A stretch of 64,000 bases of DNA, from contig NZ_BMBA01000005.1 in the NCBI RefSeq assembly GCF_017312485.1, positions 59,966-123,965 on the forward strand, read 5' to 3'. The notes beneath the pieces were generated by a model. It was not told the DNA's origin, did no database searches, and was given only the letters and a program-made list of their open reading frames with translations. Shown piece after piece: positions 52,948 to 60,763 of this stretch. How positions within the stretch are numbered: the first letter of the stretch is position 1; the number at the start of each line of letters is the position of its first letter. A program made the translations under genes and the position numbers. This DNA is from Clostridium zeae. Its GTDB lineage: Bacteria; Bacillota; Clostridia; Clostridiales; Clostridiaceae.

Positions 52948-55398
52948 TTGGGGAAAAATTTAAAAAAATATGTGGCTAGCTTTTTAGTATTAATAACATT
53001 AAGTATATTTTGCTCTTGTACCATGCAAGAAAAAAATAAGTTTTTAAGAGTATCCAATACCCCTGTTGAAAATGGGGGCATTTCTCTGGTTATGGATACA
53101 ACAAATTATCAAGGAATGCCAAGAAATTTTAGAAAAACTTCTGATTTAAGTAATGTTCAGAAAGATAAGACAATAGATTTAAAAGGTTTAAGTGAGCTAA
53201 ACATATCTGGAACTCAACAGTTTTCAGGTTTTAATCTACCACTTGTAATAAGTAGTATAAATACGAAGATGCCTATAACAGTAATAGACTTGAGACAAGA
53301 ATCTCATGGATTTATAAATAATATCCCTGTAAGTTGGAAGAATGAGAAAAATGATGCTAACATGGGATTAACAAAAGAACAGGTATTAGCTGATGAACAG
53401 AGTAAGCTTAAAAGCATTAAACTAAATGTTCCTATCACTCTTACAAATCATCCTAATGACACAATAATTCCGACTAAGGTTCAGGATGAAGAACAGTTAG
53501 TTAAGGAAAATAAACTTGGATATATCCGTATTCCTGTTACTGATGGAAAGATACCTACAGATGAAATGGTTGATTATTTTATACAGATAGTTAAAAAACA
53601 GCCTAAAAATACATGGTTACACTTCCATTGCAAAGAGGGAGTAGGAAGAACTACTACATTTATGATAATGTATGATATGGTTAAGAATTCTAAGCAGGTT
53701 ACCTTTGATAATATTATGAAGAGACAAATAGCTTTAGTGGGATTTAATGAACAAGAAACTAAATCATTTTATAACAATGAAAGAATTAGTTTCTTACAAA
53801 ACTTCTATAAGTATTGTAATGAAAATAAAGATAATTTTAATACTAGTTGGATTGAATGGAAGAAGACTATTACTGCAAGTAATAGTCCTTTTTCAATGTA
53901 TATAAAAAATACGATAAAACCAACTTTTCTATATGTGATTTCACAAGATAATATGACTGAAAGTGAAAAAAACTTAATAGCTACACTTCAAGGAGTTGTC
54001 AATAATAAATCCGATCACCAAATATACACATTAAATTCTGATCAGCCAGACTATCAAATATGGTTAGAGGATTTAAATAAGAATTATGGAGTAACGTATA
54101 AAAAAGTTTCGGATCCGTGGGAGTTAGTTTATAGTTTTAAGGATTATGTAGATGGATATGTTCTGTATGATGTAGGGAATAATCCATCTATAAATAATGC
54201 CTGTTCTCTTTGTTCGTTAAAAGCTTCAATAGCAGTAGATAGTAGCATTGAATATAAAACAAAGCTTCATGGCATAACGAAGATAACAGGAGATTGTAGA
54301 AATACAGAGGAAAGTTGGGCATACGATAACTTATGGAATAAAGGGATAAATCACTCAATTGTAATACAATTAGAGCCTAATAAAAGTGCTTCACTTAGAG
54401 ACTATGCAATTATGAGTAAAGCACTAGTATTTTATGAAAATGATATAAAAAACACCTCTCTTAGAGATAAGATATTTTCATCAATGGATGGAAGTAGCGT
54501 GTGCATGGGATGGGGGCCTGATGAATTTACTAATGTAAGTACGGCATCAAAGCATGGTGTAAGTATGGTAGCTGCTGATTGGTCTTATAATCTGACTGTT
54601 TTAAGTGCATTTGAGACTGCACCTGTTAAACAAGGGGATATAGCTAAAGATATACCTAAGGAGGACAATGTGCATTATGTAACTTTTATTATGTCCGATG
54701 GAGATAATCAGCAATGGAATCTTGGTACAAACTACAGCTCACAGAAATGGTATGGATCAAGCTATAGAGGAGATTTCAATTTAGGTTGGGGGATAAGCCC
54801 ATCTATCTATTATTTAGCTCCCACAGTTTTTAATAGGTACTACGAAAGTGCGACTAAGGGAAAGTATAGTGATTATTTTGTAGTGCCTCCTTCCGGCAGT
54901 GGTTATATATATCCAAGCAAGTTTGATAAAGAAAAACTTTCCAAATATATAAAACAATTGGATAATTATATGAAACAGACTGATGAACGATACTTAGCGG
55001 TAATTGATGATTCAAGCTTTCATGATGCTGAGCTTTGGAGTCAATTTACAAGCAAGACTAATATAAACGGATTATTTTACTTAGACTATCACAAACATGA
55101 TAACTATAAAGGAGAAATAGTTTGGTCTAATGGTAAGCCAATGGTATCCTGTAGGGATTTACTATGGAGTGGACTAGAAGATGAAGAACAACTGAATAAA
55201 AATATTAATTTTAGAATAGCGCAAGGTCAAACAGATGTAAGGAAGGCCGAAGCATATACTTTTGTGTATGTTCATGTTTGGAGTAAGGATATGAATGATG
55301 TTAAAAATGCTGTAAATATGCTAGAGAAAAATCCAAGAGTTAGAATAGTTAACCCAAAAGTATTTATGGAGCTAATTAATAAAAATATTGAAAGGTAA
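52948..55398 (+). CDS. Lipoprotein with PTP-like phosphatase and GxGYxYP domains
   Basis: An 816-residue exported protein. The N-terminal hydrophobic segment ends in FCSC (C24), a weak lipobox. Residues about 30-290 resemble PTP-like phytases and dual-specificity phosphatases, with the P-loop HCKEGVGRTT (catalytic C near 228) and an upstream DLRQESHGF. From about 310 the protein matches the GxGYxYP putative glycoside hydrolase family, with MSDGDNQQW and PPSGSGYIYPSKF at about 650. The join suggests action on phosphorylated or sugar-linked material outside the cell, such as inositol phosphates or phospho-glycans. TTG 52948 is preferred because GAGGTGATG precedes it; the ATG at 52942 is an alternative. 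Confidence 0.8.
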   Translation: MGKNLKKYVASFLVLITLSIFCSCTMQEKNKFLRVSNTPVENGGISLVMDTTNYQGMPRNFRKTSDLSNVQKDKTIDLKGLSELNISGTQQFSGFNLPLVISSINTKMPITVIDLRQESHGFINNIPVSWKNEKNDANMGLTKEQVLADEQSKLKSIKLNVPITLTNHPNDTIIPTKVQDEEQLVKENKLGYIRIPVTDGKIPTDEMVDYFIQIVKKQPKNTWLHFHCKEGVGRTTTFMIMYDMVKNSKQVTFDNIMKRQIALVGFNEQETKSFYNNERISFLQNFYKYCNENKDNFNTSWIEWKKTITASNSPFSMYIKNTIKPTFLYVISQDNMTESEKNLIATLQGVVNNKSDHQIYTLNSDQPDYQIWLEDLNKNYGVTYKKVSDPWELVYSFKDYVDGYVLYDVGNNPSINNACSLCSLKASIAVDSSIEYKTKLHGITKITGDCRNTEESWAYDNLWNKGINHSIVIQLEPNKSASLRDYAIMSKALVFYENDIKNTSLRDKIFSSMDGSSVCMGWGPDEFTNVSTASKHGVSMVAADWSYNLTVLSAFETAPVKQGDIAKDIPKEDNVHYVTFIMSDGDNQQWNLGTNYSSQKWYGSSYRGDFNLGWGISPSIYYLAPTVFNRYYESATKGKYSDYFVVPPSGSGYIYPSKFDKEKLSKYIKQLDNYMKQTDERYLAVIDDSSFHDAELWSQFTSKTNINGLFYLDYHKHDNYKGEIVWSNGKPMVSCRDLLWSGLEDEEQLNKNINFRIAQGQTDVRKAEAYTFVYVHVWSKDMNDVKNAVNMLEKNPRVRIVNPKVFMELINKNIER

Positions 55399-55428
55399 TT
55401 AATTTGAAATAATAGTGGTGATGTAAAA

Positions 55429-55470
55429 AAAGACTATGCACTTTTACGATTTATAAGGTGTATAGTCTTT
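55429..55470 (+). terminator. Terminator of the phosphatase/GxGYxYP gene
   Basis: AAAGACTATGCAC (55429-55441) pairs with GTGTATAGTCTTT (55458-55470), one G-U. Confidence 0.75.
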
Positions 55471-55520
55471 GGTTTTAATACATAGAAAACACTTAATGCT
55501 TAATATATAATCAATTTACC

Positions 55521-55619
55521 TATAGATGAGCCACTTCATAACTAAATTTATGTTTTTAAATTCTCCTCTCAGAACTCAGATGAGTTTTGAGAATAGATTT
55601 CGGATTGAAGTGTTTCAAC
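55521..55619 (+). repeat. Family 2 hairpin repeat, copy R5 (long form)
   Basis: Left arm GATGAGCCACTTCA, right arm TGAAGTGTTTCAAC, with a nested hairpin CTCAGAACTCA/TGAGTTTTGAG (one G-U). The shared tracts TTTTTAAATTCTC and AGATTTCGG match R1. It ends next to the stop codon of the minus-strand membrane gene. Confidence 0.8.
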
Positions 55620-55620
55620 T

Positions 55621-56028
55621 TTAGCAAAACTGCTTTACTGCAAAGGCTCCTATTATCACAAGTAAATATATTGCACCGAGACACACTATTAATGTTCCGG
55701 TTTCTATAGAGGTAATACCTATAACAAATAAAGCAAACAAGGCTATTCCACTTCCTATTAATAGTATATATAAAACTATTAAAAAGTAGTTTTTCATAAT
55801 TGCTAAGCTACGTTCGTCAACTGGAGGGATATTGCCATTTTTCTTTTTGTATATTAAAGAAGTTGCCAGTGCAATCATCAATCCCACTAAAGTTCCAAAT
55901 ATAGTGCTTGTTGCTCCAGTTTTAAAGTCTAGAGCATTTCTTTGGCTAAGAAAATAGGACATAACCAAACCTCCTGCTATAAAAATTATAGCTAGGTATA
56001 AATATATAAATAGTTGAGCTTTTTTCAT
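55621..56028 (-). CDS. Four-helix membrane protein paired with XRE regulator
   Basis: A 135-residue protein with four hydrophobic segments and a short cytoplasmic loop KKKNGNIPPVDERSLAIMKN. I do not recognise a functional family; similar small proteins are often encoded next to Cro/CI-type regulators. It follows the regulator after 2 bp on the same transcript (AGGAGG precedes its ATG). Possible role in sensing envelope state or binding the regulator; unproven. Confidence 0.7.
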   Translation of the reverse strand: MKKAQLFIYLYLAIIFIAGGLVMSYFLSQRNALDFKTGATSTIFGTLVGLMIALATSLIYKKKNGNIPPVDERSLAIMKNYFLIVLYILLIGSGIALFALFVIGITSIETGTLIVCLGAIYLLVIIGAFAVKQFC

Positions 56029-56030
56029 AT

Positions 56031-56246
56031 CTAATCCTCCTTAATACTCTTTTCTAAGTAAAATAATTGTTCAATCGGCACCTCAAAGTATTCAATCAGC
56101 TTCAATGCTAGTTCTAAGCTTGGATTATATTTATTTTTTTCAATGGCGTTTATAGTTTGTCTTGTTATTCTAAGATCTTCAGCCATCTTTGTTTGAGTAA
56201 TGCCTTTCTTCTCTCTGATTTCTTTAATATGATTAATTACTTTCAA
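56031..56246 (-). CDS. XRE-family helix-turn-helix regulator
   Basis: A 71-residue Cro/CI-type protein. KEIREKKGITQTKMAEDLRI plus TRQTINAIEKNKYNPSLELA is the helix-turn-helix, and the tail FEVPIEQLFYLE is typical of the short YgzD-like group. Two identical palindromes upstream (56268-56285 and 56311-56330) suggest autoregulation of this operon. Confidence 0.88.
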   Translation of the reverse strand: MKVINHIKEIREKKGITQTKMAEDLRITRQTINAIEKNKYNPSLELALKLIEYFEVPIEQLFYLEKSIKED

Positions 56247-56267
56247 TGAAAACCAACTCCTAAAAAC

Positions 56268-56330
56268 TGTAAAGATATCTTTACATAAATTGTAATATAG
56301 AAAAACAGAAATGTAAAGATATCTTTACAT
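56268..56330. promoter_or_regulatory. Twin palindromic operators of the XRE operon
   Basis: TGTAAAGATATCTTTACA occurs at 56268-56285 and again, extended to 20 bp, at 56311-56330. Centres are 44 bp apart, about four helical turns, so two dimers would sit on the same face of the DNA. Confidence 0.8.
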
Positions 56331-56397
56331 ATTTGCTAATTATAAATTGTTAATAACCAAATTTTAAATTTTCTATAAGAGTTTAAAGGAAAAGCGC

Positions 56398-56435
56398 TGT
56401 CGAAATAAAATATCTTCTATAACCTGGATTCGACA
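56398..56435. other. Interrupted inverted repeat before the ECF sigma gene
   Basis: TGTCGAA (56398-56404) and TTCGACA (56429-56435) form a 7-bp interrupted dyad. Purpose unclear; operator or weak stem. Confidence 0.35.
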
Positions 56436-56501
56436 AAGCAATACAAAGCCCTATGATAATATTAGTCTTATATAGAAAATTTTTAAATTTTATAATTTCA
56501 A

Positions 56502-56528
56502 TGCAACGAAATTACGAGGTACGGTATC
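56502..56528 (+). promoter_or_regulatory. Possible ECF-type promoter of the sigma operon
   Basis: TGCAAC (56502-56507), 14-bp spacer, CGGTATC (56522-56528), loosely similar to ECF promoters with an AAC-type -35 and a CG-type -10. ECF genes are often self-activated. Only one example is available, so this is a weak call. Confidence 0.3.
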
Positions 56529-56579
56529 TATAGTTATGATAAAGTTTTTTTGCTTAATATAGTGAAATGAGGTGAAGCT

Positions 56580-57089
56580 TTGACTTCAAATGATACTTTA
56601 ATTTTAGAATCCACTAGTTACTATGGAGAATTTATAGAAATGTATGAAAGCTGCAGTAAAAAGCTTTATATAACCGCTCTTATGATTCTGAAAAACCCAT
56701 CTGATGCTGAAGATGCAGTTCAAGATACAGTAATACTTGCCATTAAAGCATTTAATAGTTTAAGAAACAAAGATAGTTTCCATTCTTGGATTTTAAAAAT
56801 ATTGATTAACAGATGTAATAGGATGAAATTCTTGCGATTTAGATTCAATCTTTCTCAAATAACTTTTGATTCGGTATGGGAAGATGATATATCTGATGAT
56901 TCAATTGTTATAAGAAATGCATTGTTAAAGTTAGATTATAAGTACAGGATAGTAATAATTCTTAGATTTTTTCATGATTTTAAAATAAGTCAGATAGCCG
57001 AAGTGTTGAAGCTTTCAGAGGGAACAGTTAAATCTCAATTGCATAGGGCCCTTAATCAACTAAAAGATATTCTAAAGGGAGGAATGTAA
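56580..57089 (+). CDS. ECF-family RNA polymerase sigma factor
   Basis: A 169-residue group 4 sigma factor. Region 2 is at about 28-85 (LKNPSDAEDAVQDTVILAI, SFHSWILKILINRC) and region 4 at about 115-165 (YRIVIILRFFHDFKISQIAE, LKLSEGTVKSQLHRAL). Start TTG 56580 after GAGGTGAAG. The gene for a DUF4179 membrane protein starts one base after its stop, the usual position of the anti-sigma factor. The inducing signal is unknown; envelope stress is typical. Confidence 0.92.
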   Translation: MTSNDTLILESTSYYGEFIEMYESCSKKLYITALMILKNPSDAEDAVQDTVILAIKAFNSLRNKDSFHSWILKILINRCNRMKFLRFRFNLSQITFDSVWEDDISDDSIVIRNALLKLDYKYRIVIILRFFHDFKISQIAEVLKLSEGTVKSQLHRALNQLKDILKGGM

Positions 57090-57090
57090 G

Positions 57091-58023
57091 GTGGATAAAA
57101 ATAAAATAACCGATGAATATATAGAATTAAGCTTAAGAAAGCTAGATGACAATATAAAGCTACCTAATAACCTAAAATCAATTGACAGAATAATAGAAAA
57201 TAAGAAGACTAAAAATATAAAAACAAGAAGTAAAGCAGCAATAACAGCAGCATCTTTTCTGATATTTATTGTATTAGGATCATTAACAGTTTTATCTAAA
57301 CCTGCTGGAAGCATTTTTAATAGTATGTTTGTAGATAAAGGAGTAATTAAATCAGAGATTGATGGTAAGGTTAGTTCAGTTGAAAAAATTTGTGAAAAAA
57401 ATGGAGTGAAGGTAACTTTAAAAGGTGTTGTATCAGATGGCATTAGAACCGTGATAAGCATAAGATTTGATAGCAAAAATGTTAATTTCGAAGATTTTAA
57501 ATTATCTAATGTATCTCTAATAGATGGCGACGGGAAAAAATACGAAATGTTTCATTATGGTCAAGGTGTGACTGCGAAAGGGGAAGATAACTTTGAAACT
57601 GCAATTGAGTTCAAGGGATCTCCTTCTAAAAAAATAACTGCTAAGCTTAATATAGGTAGTATAAATGATATTAAAGGAGACTGGGATTTTGATTTCGATA
57701 TTAATCCTAGTTCCATTGAAAGTTATAAAGCAAGTGGAGTTTATAATGATAGTAAAATAGCACTTACTATAACAAGTGTGAAGATTACAGGGACGTATAC
57801 GATTGTAGAAGGTAATATGAAGGGAAGAGATATTGATATTTATTCAGTTCTTTCAAACAGTAATGGAGATAAAGTTGGACAAGTTTCTGGAGAAATGGGA
57901 ACAACTAAAGATTTTAAACTTTATTATCCACCTTTGACTAAGACAGATAAGTTGAATTTAACAATAAAAACTGCCGACCAGACTAAAGTGATACTTTCTA
58001 CTGATATTAATCTAGATAAATAG
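57091..58023 (+). CDS. DUF4179 membrane protein, probable anti-sigma factor
   Basis: A 310-residue single-pass protein. The cytoplasmic N-terminus (about 1-50) is charged, a membrane helix lies at about 52-72 (AAITAASFLIFIVLGSLTVL), and an extracellular beta-rich DUF4179/DUF5643-like part follows. GTG 57091 follows GGGAGGAATGTAAG. It is translationally coupled to the ECF sigma gene, so it most likely holds the sigma factor inactive at the membrane. Confidence 0.85.
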   Translation: MDKNKITDEYIELSLRKLDDNIKLPNNLKSIDRIIENKKTKNIKTRSKAAITAASFLIFIVLGSLTVLSKPAGSIFNSMFVDKGVIKSEIDGKVSSVEKICEKNGVKVTLKGVVSDGIRTVISIRFDSKNVNFEDFKLSNVSLIDGDGKKYEMFHYGQGVTAKGEDNFETAIEFKGSPSKKITAKLNIGSINDIKGDWDFDFDINPSSIESYKASGVYNDSKIALTITSVKITGTYTIVEGNMKGRDIDIYSVLSNSNGDKVGQVSGEMGTTKDFKLYYPPLTKTDKLNLTIKTADQTKVILSTDINLDK

Positions 58024-58027
58024 ATTA

Positions 58028-58096
58028 AACACTAGAATTAAAAGATAAACTACAAAAATTCCAAGAGTAGCTTCTTTTGATTCTAGTGTTTTTTAT
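58028..58096. terminator. Bidirectional terminator between DUF4179 and radical SAM genes
   Basis: AACACTAGAAT-T-AAAAGA pairs with TCTTTT-G-ATTCTAGTGTT (58073-58090), then TTTT. The T run overlaps the start of the gap before the convergent stop at 58093. Confidence 0.8.
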
Positions 58097-58974
58097 TTGT
58101 TATTCAAAAAGCTCAACTGTACAGCAGTTACTTCACTTTGGTAGGTAGGCATCTTAAGGCTAATGCCATATTTACTACATGCGTTTGATAGAACATAACT
58201 TAACTTTTTCATATTTTTAGTAGAACAACTATATCTATCGCCATAGCTCTTTTCATATTTTTCACGAATTCCTAGGAAATGTTTATCTAGTTTTTTATAA
58301 TAATAATCTCGCTGCCTATCTCTAAGTGACATTCCAAGCCAAGGAACAATATTTTTAACTCCGTAGTAATTTGCTTTATTTACTATGTCTAAAATGTTTT
58401 CCTCAGTATCTTCAAGAAAAGGCAAGATAGGCATCATTGTTATACTTGTATGAATCCCAAGTTCAGAGAGAATTCCAAGTGCTTTAAGTCGATCTGTAGA
58501 GGAAGGGGCACCTGGCTCTACTACGCTTGCAAGCTTATCATCCGTAGTTGTTATAGTTATGGCAACAGAAGCATAAATTTTATTTATTTCTTGAAGAATA
58601 TCAATATCCCTGAGTATAAGATTACTTTTTGTTGTGATGTGAATTGGAAATCTATATTGCGCAATTGCTTCAAGACATCCGCGGGTTAATTGATAGTGCT
58701 TTTCTGATCTAGTATAAGGGTCACTCATAGCACCAGTTCCAATTACACCTTTTTTTCTTTTATTTTTAAGTTCCTTATTTAAAAGTTCTACAGCATTTCT
58801 TTTGACTATTAGTTCATCAAAATTATCTATCCTATAGCATAAACTTCTTGAGTCACAATATATACAATGATGTTCACAACCTCTATAAATATTGAAGGTA
58901 TAATTAGTACCAAACCAACCACTAGGGTTTTTACTTGTAGAAAGTAACATCTTTGCATCTATTTCTTTTGGCAT
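58093..58974 (-). CDS. Radical SAM protein, SPL photolyase-like
   Basis: A 293-residue radical SAM enzyme. C33, C37 and C40 in YRGCEHHCIYCD bind the [4Fe-4S] cluster. The motifs GAMSDPYTRSEK, HITTKSNLILRDIDIL and TMMPILPFLEDTEEN place it in the SplB-like (Rv2578c-type) group, which is related to spore photoproduct lyase but lacks proof of that activity. ATG 58974 follows TGGAGGTC; the ATG at 58989 overlaps that site. Single gene; substrate unknown. Confidence 0.88.
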   Translation of the reverse strand: MPKEIDAKMLLSTSKNPSGWFGTNYTFNIYRGCEHHCIYCDSRSLCYRIDNFDELIVKRNAVELLNKELKNKRKKGVIGTGAMSDPYTRSEKHYQLTRGCLEAIAQYRFPIHITTKSNLILRDIDILQEINKIYASVAITITTTDDKLASVVEPGAPSSTDRLKALGILSELGIHTSITMMPILPFLEDTEENILDIVNKANYYGVKNIVPWLGMSLRDRQRDYYYKKLDKHFLGIREKYEKSYGDRYSCSTKNMKKLSYVLSNACSKYGISLKMPTYQSEVTAVQLSFLNNK

Positions 58975-59165
58975 ATTTTTGACCTCCATTTATGACAGTG
59001 ATATTAGACCACTAAGAATAAAATGTTTTTTTATATTAATTAAGCTCAGCACCTTTTGTAGTCATTATATATTGAAAACATATAATTTACTAATAAAGTA
59101 TACCTAATTAAATACGACATAAGTCTGTCATATTATTTGAAATAAAGATCGCGATAATTATAAAA

Positions 59166-59765
59166 TTAATGAAGCCCTCTTCTTTTCTGCTTTTCGTGAT
59201 GCTTTGGATCTACTTCAAAAAGTAGATTTAAAACAGAAGAAGCAACTGGAAGACCTATAAACATTATTATCGATATTCTTGGATAATAGAAAGCGATAGA
59301 GATTATTATTAAACTTATAACCGGCATTATAAATATGCGTAGATACAATCTAGATTTATGTTCAAATATTTTGATAGGTACTATAAATAAAAACATAGAA
59401 CTCATACATAAATTTACACATAAGAAAACTATGGCATATCCAACTGCAGGCGCTACTGCATTGGGATTCTGTATAACCCATTTTGTGAACAGAGGTACTA
59501 AGGATAAGAAAAATAAAAATATTATGTTTATCCAGACCACTCTATTAGAAACATGTTCTAACTCATCAAAAAGTCTCCTATGCTGATTCCAGAAGTTCCC
59601 TACAACTAAGAAGCTGATTAGATATACAATAATTGAATTAATTAATCCATAAATGGAAGCAGTGTCAAAGGTATTTGGAATAGGGATATTTAAAACTATT
59701 ATAGTAACAATAATTGCGATTACACCATCACTAAAGGCTTCAAGTCTATTTTTTGCAACTTTCAT
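59166..59765 (-). CDS. TMEM175-family potassium channel-like protein
   Basis: A 199-residue protein with six hydrophobic segments. RLEAFSDGVIAIIVTIIVL contains the FSDG motif (residues 11-14) of the TMEM175 (DUF1211) family, whose bacterial members are tetrameric potassium channels with one six-helix unit. The second-half sequence FWNQHRRLFDELEHVSNRVV also fits. ATG 59765 with GTGAGG before it is used. Single gene. Confidence 0.88.
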   Translation of the reverse strand: MKVAKNRLEAFSDGVIAIIVTIIVLNIPIPNTFDTASIYGLINSIIVYLISFLVVGNFWNQHRRLFDELEHVSNRVVWINIIFLFFLSLVPLFTKWVIQNPNAVAPAVGYAIVFLCVNLCMSSMFLFIVPIKIFEHKSRLYLRIFIMPVISLIIISIAFYYPRISIIMFIGLPVASSVLNLLFEVDPKHHEKQKRRGLH

Positions 59766-59964
59766 TTGTATCCTCACTTTCTCTCTATAGATGATTACTT
59801 TTCTATGATTCGGTATGTTTACATCCTAATGGATTTCTTTATTTATAATTAAATATATAATTTCTATGTTTACTAAAACTATGGTTTTTTATTTGGAAAT
59901 ACAAAGATTATATTCTATAAATATGGGAAACACAAGAAGAGAAAAGACTAAGAATAAAATAAAG

Positions 59965-60034
59965 TAAGGTACCTTAATAAATCTGTTGACAATAAAATTG
60001 GCTAGGTATATGATGAATATATTAAGGTACCTTA
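59965..60034 (+). promoter_or_regulatory. marR promoter flanked by two identical palindromic operators
   Basis: TTGACA (59986-59991), 17-bp spacer, TATGAT (60009-60014). TAAGGTACCTTA, a perfect 12-bp palindrome, lies at 59965-59976 and 60023-60034, once upstream of the -35 and once after the expected start. This is a classic autorepression layout for a MarR protein. Confidence 0.85.
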
Positions 60035-60057
60035 TTAATTTTTAAGGAGATAAATAC

Positions 60058-60603
60058 ATGTATAATATAACTTCAGAAAAATTGTTGCAACAAATAAATT
60101 ATTTTACTAATCTTGTTAATCGACAACAGCATAATTCAAATTCTAAGGATAATGAAATTATGGTTAGTAGAGCTCAAGGGCATTTATTAGGATTATTATT
60201 AATGAAAGATGGTTTGACTCAAAAGGAATTAAGTTCACAGCTGCAGATAAGACCTGCTTCTCTTGGTGAATTGGTTGATAAATTACAACAAAATGGTTAT
60301 GTAGAGAGACGAGTAAATGAAAAGGATAAAAGAGTTTCCAATGTATATCTTACAGACCATGGCAGAAAGTCAGCCAATGAAGTAATGCAGGCTAGAATGC
60401 AGCTAGTTGATAATATTTTTTCAGGTTTATCAGAACAGGAAATGGAGCAACTTTCTAGTCTAATGAGTAAGTTAATTAACTCAATTGAACAAAGTTCAGG
60501 TGAAAATATTGAGGAATTACGTAAAGAGCATCACGGCATTAGAGGAGAAAAAGGGTTTCCAGGAGGAGCTGATTTCTTTAGAAATCATCAGCGTGAACGT
60601 TAA
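60058..60603 (+). CDS. MarR-family transcriptional regulator
   Basis: A 181-residue MarR protein. The winged helix at about 55-115 includes LTQKELSSQLQIRPASLGEL and NGYVERRVNEKDKRVSNVYL. An unusual basic/glycine tail (about 150-181, HHGIRGEKGFPGGADFF) extends past the usual length of about 150. AAGGAGAT precedes ATG 60058. With MATE 160 bp downstream it probably represses itself and the exporter and is released by the exported compound. Confidence 0.92.
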   Translation: MYNITSEKLLQQINYFTNLVNRQQHNSNSKDNEIMVSRAQGHLLGLLLMKDGLTQKELSSQLQIRPASLGELVDKLQQNGYVERRVNEKDKRVSNVYLTDHGRKSANEVMQARMQLVDNIFSGLSEQEMEQLSSLMSKLINSIEQSSGENIEELRKEHHGIRGEKGFPGGADFFRNHQRER

Positions 60604-60644
60604 AAATATAATAATATAAATCCATGATAATAGGTGCTATAGCC

Positions 60645-60678
60645 TAGTTTATATAGGTTAATCAATTTATATAAACTA
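60645..60678. other. Inverted repeat between marR and the MATE gene
   Basis: TAGTTTATATA (60645-60655) pairs perfectly with TATATAAACTA (60668-60678). No T run; could modulate read-through from marR to the exporter gene. Confidence 0.4.
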
Positions 60679-60763
60679 ACAACCATTCCTTATAACTGAA
60701 AGTAGTAAATTTTTTTGTTTTATCAATTATTGATTTATAAGCATTTTAAAGGAGGATAAGGAA

